Shown: piece by piece, positions 7,129 through 11,251 of the stretch
How positions within the stretch are numbered: position 1 is the stretch's first letter
Layout: every line of letters begins with the position of its first letter
Assembly (NCBI GenBank): GCA_910589335.1
Contig: CAJUTW010000045.1
Span: 1-11,251 of the forward strand
Reading direction: 5' to 3'
DNA length: 11,251 bases
DNA from: an uncultured Bacilli bacterium
GTDB taxonomy: Bacteria > Bacillota_I > Bacilli_A > RF39 > UBA660
Notes under the pieces: generated by a model
What the model saw: only the letters and a program-made list of their open reading frames with translations
What the model was told of the DNA's origin: nothing
The model's database searches: none
Position numbers and translations under genes: made by a program

Positions 7129-7550
7129 TTTCCTAACTCCCCTAACATTTTACTTACTGCAACACTAGGAAGAAGTGCACAATTCTTTCTATTTGGTTGC
7201 TTACATATTGTATCATAAACATTTAACTCTTCAAGAATTTCTTTATTATATTCCTCTTCATTTATCATTTTTTGATAATTAGAAAGAATTTCTTTTACAT
7301 CTTCAAGCTTCTTACCAATTAAACTTCTTATCATTATAGAAGTAGCAGATGTACTAATAGCACAAGCTTCACCATCAAACCTAATATCTTTAACTATTCC
7401 ATCTTCTATCTTCATCATAAAGTCTAAATTATCAATGCAACTTTCACTACTAGTATTAACCTTTAAATAACTATCATCACTTATTAACCCTCTATTCATT
7501 GGTTCTTGATAGTTATCAAGAATAATTTCTCTTCTTAAATTTTCATCCAT
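7125..7550 (-). CDS. sufU: Zinc-dependent sulfurtransferase SufU
   Basis: SufU accepts persulfide sulfur from SufS and passes it on for cluster assembly; in Bacillus it is a zinc protein that docks on SufS. The 141 residues keep the zinc set: Cys38 and Asp40 (SESCIDN, matching the NPxCGD of the family), Cys63 (GEACAISTSA) and Cys124 (KNCALLPS). The region between Cys63 and Cys124 carries the insertion that separates SufU from IscU scaffolds. The first motif is altered: the usual Pro and Gly are replaced (ESC-I-D), though both ligands remain. An extra Cys116 is present. The ATG at 7550 follows AGGTG and starts 8 nt after the sufS stop. Confidence 0.95.
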   Translation of the reverse strand: MDENLRREIILDNYQEPMNRGLISDDSYLKVNTSSESCIDNLDFMMKIEDGIVKDIRFDGEACAISTSATSIMIRSLIGKKLEDVKEILSNYQKMINEEEYNKEILEELNVYDTICKQPNRKNCALLPSVAVSKMLGELGK

Positions 7551-7558
7551 AACAACAC

Positions 7559-8752
7559 CTACAAAACTACTTTAAATATATCTTTACTATTTCTTAAAGC
7601 TTCAACAAGTTTATCAATATCTTCATAATTATTATAAAAATACATACTAACCCTTACTGTGTTTTTTATTTTAATTTCATCTTTTAACATTTTAGCACAA
7701 TGATTACCTGCTCTAACTGCAATCTTATAATGATTTAAATAAACTGAAGTATCTTGTGCAAAAACTCCATCTATATTTAAAGCTATTATTCCACTATCAC
7801 TATTTTTATTATAAATAATTAAATTAGGAATATCTTTAACCGCATCAAGAAAATAATTTTTCAATAAAATTTCATATTCATGAATTTTATCCATTCCAAT
7901 TCCCATCAAATATTTTATTGTTGCACCTAAACCTATAACTTCAGCAATAGCTGTAGTACCAGCTTCAAATTTTGTTGGGACAGTTTTTAACTCATAAGAA
8001 TTATCCTCTTCAAAATAGCTGTTCATTCCCCCACCAAAAATAATTGGTTCCATCTCTTCTAACAATTCACGCTTACCAACTAAAACTCCAACACCAGTTG
8101 GTCCACACATTTTATGTCCTGAAAAACTTAAAAAATCTATATTACTATTTTTAAAATCCATTTTTATATGTGGAATACTTTGTGCACCATCAACATTAAA
8201 TAAAATTTTATTTTTATGACAAAATTCTCCAATTGATTTTATATCACGCACATCTCCAACAACATTACTTATATGAGCAAGCGATATTACCTTAGTTTTT
8301 TCTGTAACAGATTTAACAATATTATCAAAAGTAAGTTCATAATCATCATCTAAGGGAACATATTTTACAACAATACCAATTTCTTCAGAAAGCTTAATCC
8401 AAGGTAAAACATTACTAGCATGTTCTGCTTTATTAAGTAACACCTCATCCCCTTTTTTTAAATGCTTTTTCATATAACCAAAAACAACCATATTTAAAGA
8501 CATTGTTGTTCCACTAGTAAAAATACAAGTTGTTGGATCACAATTTATAAATTCTCCTACAATATTACGAACATTATCATATAATTCATTCGTTTTAATA
8601 GCAGCATCATAATCTCCTCTATGAATATTAGATGTATGTTCTAAATAATATTTATTCATAGCATCAACTACAGATTTTGGTTTTAAAGTTGTTGCTCCAT
8701 TATCAAAATAAATAACTCCAGACTCCAACATAGGAAAATCTTCACGATTCAA
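7559..8752 (-). CDS. sufS: Cysteine desulfurase SufS
   Basis: This PLP enzyme removes sulfur from L-cysteine to form an enzyme persulfide for Fe-S assembly. From a TTG start at 8752 it has 397 residues: NREDFPMLESGVIYFDNGATT at the N-terminus (PLP-enzyme class V), His111 (AEHASN) stacking on PLP, Asp188 and Gln191 (VDGAQS), Lys214 (SFSGHKMCGP) as the Schiff-base lysine, and the catalytic Cys352 in VRAGNHCAKML. The frame stays open upstream to a GTG at 8761, but that GTG lies inside AGGAGGTGAT (8757-8766). The TTG, eight nucleotides after AGGAGG, is therefore the better start and matches the family N-terminus. The ribosome binding site also overlaps the sufD stop, implying coupling. Confidence 0.96.
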   Translation of the reverse strand: MNREDFPMLESGVIYFDNGATTLKPKSVVDAMNKYYLEHTSNIHRGDYDAAIKTNELYDNVRNIVGEFINCDPTTCIFTSGTTMSLNMVVFGYMKKHLKKGDEVLLNKAEHASNVLPWIKLSEEIGIVVKYVPLDDDYELTFDNIVKSVTEKTKVISLAHISNVVGDVRDIKSIGEFCHKNKILFNVDGAQSIPHIKMDFKNSNIDFLSFSGHKMCGPTGVGVLVGKRELLEEMEPIIFGGGMNSYFEEDNSYELKTVPTKFEAGTTAIAEVIGLGATIKYLMGIGMDKIHEYEILLKNYFLDAVKDIPNLIIYNKNSDSGIIALNIDGVFAQDTSVYLNHYKIAVRAGNHCAKMLKDEIKIKNTVRVSMYFYNNYEDIDKLVEALRNSKDIFKVVL

Positions 8753-8756
8753 AATT

Positions 8757-8766
8757 ATCACCTCCT
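8757..8766 (-). promoter_or_regulatory. Shine-Dalgarno deciding the TTG start of sufS
   Basis: AGGAGGTGAT on the minus strand contains the GTG that a naive call would use as start. The next in-frame start, TTG at 8750-8752, has ideal spacing. Confidence 0.8.
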
Positions 8767-9346
8767 AAATTTTTTCTATTTCTAAAACAAATTCATTTAT
8801 CTTATCTAATTCTAAACTATCACTATTAATTAAAAATCCATTTAAAAGTATCTTATTAGCAACACTTCTACTTATTCCCCTACTCATTAGATAAAATATT
8901 TCTTCTTCTCTAAATTTACCAATATATGCTGAATGATTACTATCTACATCATAATTATCAATTAATAAAATAGGAAGTATAGTACTTTTTCCATTATCCA
9001 TATTTATAATTTGATTATCTTGCATACACCTACATTTACTAAATTCTTTTAAAACTACTCCATAAACATTATAAGTAAGTTTATTACACTTAACATTAAC
9101 ACCATGATTAAAAACTTCACTATGACTATTATTACTTAAATGATTTATTTTAATATTAAATACATTATCATCATAATTAATATTATTATAATAATAGTAT
9201 AAAGAAACATTATCCTCTACTAAGTTAACCTCAACTCTACTACTACTATTAATAGAAAAATGATAAATAATAGTATCTTCACATATATTATATTTATATT
9301 CAGTACTTTCGTTATTGTCTAATACATATATTATTTTACTCATCAT
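8765..9346 (-). CDS. sufD: Truncated-form SufD
   Basis: SufD partners SufB in the SufBC2D scaffold. The C-terminal part is clear: LPILLIDNYDVDSNHSAYIG followed by KFREEEIFYLMSRGISRSVANKILLNGFL, matching the SufB/SufD C-terminal helical domain. His138 (SNHSA) sits where SufD has the conserved His of KCSHG, with the preceding Cys not kept. At 193 residues it is about half the usual 400-440; the N-terminal domain and part of the beta-helix are missing, and residues 1-120 keep only a weak, Asn/Tyr/Ser-rich strand pattern. There are no internal stops and it is embedded in a working operon, so it looks reduced rather than broken. The start is uncertain: TTG 9358, ATG 9352, 9346 or 9343. I chose 9346, seven nucleotides after GGA. 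It overlaps the sufC end by 11 nt. Confidence 0.85.
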   Translation of the reverse strand: MMSKIIYVLDNNESTEYKYNICEDTIIYHFSINSSSRVEVNLVEDNVSLYYYYNNINYDDNVFNIKINHLSNNSHSEVFNHGVNVKCNKLTYNVYGVVLKEFSKCRCMQDNQIINMDNGKSTILPILLIDNYDVDSNHSAYIGKFREEEIFYLMSRGISRSVANKILLNGFLINSDSLELDKINEFVLEIEKI

Positions 9347-10100
9347 TATCATTTCCAATCATTGAGTCTATATTAGTATATCCATTTTTTTCTATTTCAA
9401 GTGCTAAATCAATTCCACCAGTTTTTTTAATATTTCCATCTTTAAGAATATGAACAAAGTCTGGCTTCAAATATTCTAATATTCTTGGATAATGTGTAAT
9501 TATAAGAAGAGAAGCTTCTTTATTTTCAATTAAATAATTATTTATATTTTCACAAACTAATTTTAAACTATCAACATCAAGTCCTGAATCTAATTCATCT
9601 AAAATTATATATTTGGGTTTTAAAAATTTCATTTGTAAAATCTCATTTTTTTTCTTTTCTCCACCACTAAATCCCATATTTAATGAACGATGTAACATAT
9701 TAGAATCAAGTCCTACATCCTTCATAGAATTTTCCATATCTTTAATAAAAGTATATAAATTAACTTTCTCTCCTGTAATAGAACCACGAGCTGTTCTTAA
9801 AAATTCACTATTACTTACACCCTCGATAACAGTAGGATCTTGCATACAAAGAAATAATCCACGTCTAGCACGTTCATCAACTTCCAAGTCTTTTATACTT
9901 TCTCCATCAAGCAAAATATCCCCAGTATTAACTTCATATTTATAATGCCCCATTATAACTTTAGATAAAGTACTCTTTCCAGTACCATTAGGTCCCATAA
10001 TAACATGAACTTCACCTGAATTAATTTTTAAAGATAAATCATTTAATATATCAACATTACTATCTTTAATAGAACAACTAATATTTTTTATTTCTAACAT
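9336..10100 (-). CDS. sufC: Fe-S assembly ATPase SufC
   Basis: SufC is the ABC-type ATPase that drives conformational change in the SufBC2D scaffold. The 254 residues show Walker A GPNGTGKS (36-43), Q-loop Gln87 (CMQDP), signature FSGGEKKKNEILQM (from 144), Walker B YIILDELDSGLD (catalytic Glu169) and switch His203 (IITHYP). The SGGEKKxNEILQM form and the ELDSGLD loop are typical of SufC rather than transporter ATPases. The frame extends five codons upstream to an ATG at 10115, but GGAG at 10110-10113 lies in that extension, nine nucleotides before the ATG at 10100, giving the normal family start MLEIKN. It is the first gene of the suf operon. Confidence 0.96.
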   Translation of the reverse strand: MLEIKNISCSIKDSNVDILNDLSLKINSGEVHVIMGPNGTGKSTLSKVIMGHYKYEVNTGDILLDGESIKDLEVDERARRGLFLCMQDPTVIEGVSNSEFLRTARGSITGEKVNLYTFIKDMENSMKDVGLDSNMLHRSLNMGFSGGEKKKNEILQMKFLKPKYIILDELDSGLDVDSLKLVCENINNYLIENKEASLLIITHYPRILEYLKPDFVHILKDGNIKKTGGIDLALEIEKNGYTNIDSMIGNDNDE

Positions 10101-10131
10101 AAGGACCATCTCCATCTATAAAATCATTATT

Positions 10132-10160
10132 AGTTTACCACAAAATTACCAATAATACAA
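10132..10160 (-). promoter_or_regulatory. Promoter of the suf operon
   Basis: TTGTAT (10155-10160) and TAAACT (10132-10137) are 17 nt apart on the minus strand, with TG just before the -10 (TGGTAAACT). The start codon is about 32 nt downstream. I saw no clear operator or regulatory leader. The -35 overlaps the T-run of the preceding terminator. Confidence 0.55.
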
Positions 10161-10187
10161 AAAGAATCAACTATTTCTAGTCAATTC
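10158..10187 (-). terminator. Terminator after the duplicated cassette
   Basis: On the minus strand GAATTGACTA and TAGTTGATTC pair over 10 bp (with two G-U pairs in RNA) around a GAAA tetraloop, followed by five T. It lies just after the cassette stop at 10191 and would isolate the suf promoter from upstream transcription. Confidence 0.7.
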
Positions 10188-10190
10188 ATT

Positions 10191-10391
10191 TTAACTATCC
10201 ATATCGATTATGTACGGAGTATCACTACTCCCGTCACCACTCATATACTCAATGCCCGTGCGGAGTGAAACTGCCGGACGGACGCCAGTAGAGTAGCTCA
10301 CGTAGTGGTTGCTGCTACCAAGCGTGTAAACGCCATAGCCGATAGCGTTGCTGGTGTTGAAGTTGTTAGGGGAAAGGCCCCAAGGAGACTA
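10191..10391 (-). pseudogene. Headless duplicate of the variable C-terminal cassette
   Basis: This copy has the same reading frame and stop as the last 65 codons of the gene ending at 10511, at a constant offset of 320 nt except for one missing codon. It reads PWGLSPNNFNTSNAIG, YGVYTLGSSNHYVSYST, then GVRPAVSLRTGIEYMSGDGS to IIDMDS. A TAG at 10389-10391 interrupts the frame just before it, and no start codon or ribosome binding site serves it, so it cannot be translated alone. Further upstream, GCGCTAGTCTCC reads ALVS in the frame a small deletion would restore, resembling PLVSGNSYWGLSP of the full gene. It therefore looks like the tail of a second gene copy that lost its front. Within positions 10287-10364 it differs from the full copy at 12 codons; the next 51 nt are identical. 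It could be a second retrohoming target, a donor for recombination, or a remnant. G+C is about 56% here. Confidence 0.75.
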
Positions 10392-10404
10392 GCGCCCTCT
10401 TTAA

Positions 10405-10413
10405 TGGTATAAT
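10405..10413 (+). promoter_or_regulatory. Possible + strand extended -10 between the cassettes
   Basis: TGGTATAAT on the + strand is a perfect extended -10, but the -35 region (GAGACT) is poor. It would transcribe through both hairpins and antisense to the 3' end of the variable gene. It may be chance in AT-rich DNA. Confidence 0.25.
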
Positions 10414-10418
10414 CCTAA

Positions 10419-10441
10419 ATTAAACTTCATTGAAGTTTAAT
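10419..10441. repeat. Inverted repeat between the cassettes (10-bp stem)
   Basis: ATTAAACTTC and GAAGTTTAAT pair perfectly around a 3-nt centre. No T-run follows on either strand, so this is not a typical terminator. It could be an operator-like palindrome or a cruciform. Confidence 0.7.
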
Positions 10442-10456
10442 CCATAATTATTTAGT

Positions 10457-10484
10457 TATCACACGAAAGGGTTTTCGTGTGATA
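10457..10484. repeat. Strong hairpin downstream of the variable gene (12-bp stem, 4-nt loop)
   Basis: TATCACACGAAA and TTTCGTGTGATA form a perfect 12-bp stem with loop GGGT (ACCC on the coding strand), 26 nt after the stop of the variable gene. It lacks a T-run. Stable stem-loops with four-base loops downstream of the variable region assist target recognition in known DGRs; the distance here is larger than in the phage BPP-1 system. Confidence 0.75.
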
Positions 10485-10510
10485 CTTCAAGAGCCAAGAG
10501 TGGCATTGTT

Positions 10511-11251
10511 TTAACTATCCATATCGATTACATATGGAGTATCAACACTCCCATCACCACTCATATACTCAATGCCCGTGCGGAGTGAAACTGCCGGACG
10601 GACGCCGAAAGAGCGGCTCACGTAGTAGTAGCTGCTGCCACCATACGTGCCCACGAAATAGCCGCGAGCGTTGAAGTAGTTGAAGTAGTTAGGGGAAAGG
10701 CCCCAATAACTATTCCCAGAAACAAGTGGGGATCCACCACCATATGATGATAAGCCTTGTTCTTGTCTTGTTATTAATCCTACTGGGTATCTTAATGCTC
10801 CATTTCCATTCTCTTTATTTACGCTAAATCTATCATTTCTATTTTGACATGTTAAATTACTTGAATTTCCATTTGATTTAAAATTTAAATATTTATCTGT
10901 ACTTCCTCCATTTGGATTCCATCCATTTGTACTTTGATTACTCATACTCCTATCATTACACCATACTGTATCTTCTAAGTAATCTGTGTATTGTATCATG
11001 TTATTTGAATACCAATAGTCTATCGCAGTTTTTATTGTAGAGTCATTTGTATTGACATCATCGTTAAACAACATTTCATTTAATGCATCTTCTACACTCT
11101 TTCCATTATTTAGTTTTACATAATATAGTTTTCCTGAAATTATATAATAAATATAATTTAATTCATTACACACTCCACTACTATTAAAACATGTATAATG
11201 ATTATTATTTAGTACTTCTGATTGAGATAAATCTTTTACATCAATTGTATC
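10511..11251 (-). CDS. Extracellular-type protein with hypervariable C-terminus (5' end outside window)
   Basis: The frame is open to the right edge (246 residues visible); the GTG at 11173 is internal and not a credible start. Visible parts: YTCFNSSGVC with two Cys near residues 21 and 28, a YYVKLNNGKSVEDALNEML segment, TAIDYWYSNN, VWCNDRS (Cys98), a Ser/Asn-rich stretch, then YPVGLITRQ (155-163), YWGLSP (182-187), the variable stretch (189-215) and GVRPAVSLRTG leading to SGDGSVDTPYVIDMDS. The pattern WxLSP, variable aromatic/Ser/Gly/Asn residues, then GVRPAVSL resembles C-terminal C-type-lectin/formylglycine-enzyme-like domains of proteins diversified by retroelements. I cannot name the family with certainty. 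The last 200 nt are GC-rich (about 56%) while the rest of the gene is AT-rich like the genome, a sharp codon-use shift. Cys pairs and composition suggest an exported protein; its signal or anchor would lie outside the window. Confidence 0.85.
   Translation of the reverse strand, partial: DTIDVKDLSQSEVLNNNHYTCFNSSGVCNELNYIYYIISGKLYYVKLNNGKSVEDALNEMLFNDDVNTNDSTIKTAIDYWYSNNMIQYTDYLEDTVWCNDRSMSNQSTNGWNPNGGSTDKYLNFKSNGNSSNLTCQNRNDRFSVNKENGNGALRYPVGLITRQEQGLSSYGGGSPLVSGNSYWGLSPNYFNYFNARGYFVGTYGGSSYYYVSRSFGVRPAVSLRTGIEYMSGDGSVDTPYVIDMDS
10607..10687 (-). other. Candidate DGR variable region
   Basis: These 27 codons align with 26 in the downstream copy (10287-10364). Codon differences (downstream/this copy) are AAC/TAC, ACC/TAC, AGC/TTC, ATC/CGC, GGC/TTC, TAC/GGC, AAC/TAC, CAC/TAC, TAC/CGC, CTT/TAT, GTT/GTG and ACT/TTC, plus one inserted codon. 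Nine are NNC in both copies, as expected from AAC template codons with mutagenised adenines; CTT/TAT fits AAT and GTT/GTG fits GTA. Only one of the twelve is synonymous. The 51 nt that follow (10556-10606) are identical between copies and GC-rich at their start, like an initiation-of-mutagenic-homing segment. Confidence 0.65.

Noticed and set aside
9613..9945. Open frame of 110 codons on the + strand
   Set aside because: It lies wholly inside sufC on the opposite strand, has no ribosome binding site, and its translation is a Ser/Pro/Ile-rich antisense shadow.
10191..10391. The duplicate cassette as the DGR template itself
   Set aside because: A template should carry adenine at the variable positions. 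This copy has ACC, AGC, ATC, GGC, TAC and CAC there, so it is itself diversified.
10191..10706. The repeated segments as insertion-sequence ends or a CRISPR array
   Set aside because: There are only two direct copies, each coding in the same frame with a shared stop; there is no transposase, no terminal inverted repeat and no spacer pattern.
10511..11173. The variable gene starting at the GTG at 11173
   Set aside because: The same frame stays open for 26 more codons to the window edge with protein-like sequence and no ribosome binding site precedes the GTG, so the true start lies outside.

Overview
The window is AT-rich, densely packed and mostly leftward-transcribed bacterial DNA. It uses the standard code: TGA ends several genes and Trp is TGG. 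Strong AGGAGGTGAT-type ribosome binding sites, a SufC-D-S-U-B operon, a sortase with its substrate, and a thioester-domain surface protein point to a low-GC Gram-positive. An uncultured gut Bacilli/Erysipelotrichia- or RF39-like lineage is my inference; no rRNA or other decisive marker is present.

Layout, left to right. (1) Positions 1-605 hold a strong + strand terminator, then a decayed + strand gene broken by stops and frameshifts, then a bidirectional terminator. (2) Positions 606-3024 (minus) form a cell-surface operon: thioester-domain (TQXA-like) adhesin with an APDTG sorting motif, a sortase overlapping its 3' end, and a five-helix membrane protein. (3) Positions 3086-4710 (minus) hold a GNAT acetyltransferase and pyrimidine-nucleoside phosphorylase joined by an ATGA overlap. 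(4) Positions 4768-5115 hold a short stand-alone SSB with its own promoter and terminator. (5) Positions 5271-10100 (minus) are the Fe-S cluster assembly operon sufC-sufD-sufS-sufU-orf177-sufB, with a promoter upstream of sufC and a terminator after sufB. SufD is about half the usual length, and an unrecognised 177-residue gene lies between sufU and sufB. (6) Positions 10191-11251 (minus) contain the 3' part of a large extracellular-type protein gene and, downstream, a second headless copy of its last 65 codons.

The most interesting signal is in region 6. The two copies end in a GC-rich cassette (about 56% G+C by hand count over 140 nt) inside a very AT-rich genome. They are identical over about 50 nt after the variable stretch, but differ at 12 of 26 shared codons inside it. 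In nine of those twelve codons both copies end in C with the first two bases changed, as expected if AAC template codons were mutated at adenines. This is the footprint of a diversity-generating retroelement (DGR) variable region. Neither copy looks like the adenine-rich template, and no reverse transcriptase is in the window, so both would be target sites of a DGR encoded elsewhere. Two strong hairpins lie between the copies.

How the genes work together: the suf genes build and transfer Fe-S clusters (SufS/SufU mobilise sulfur, SufBCD is the scaffold). The adhesin and sortase would make a covalently anchored surface protein, and the DGR-like gene would supply a second, hypervariable surface-binding protein.
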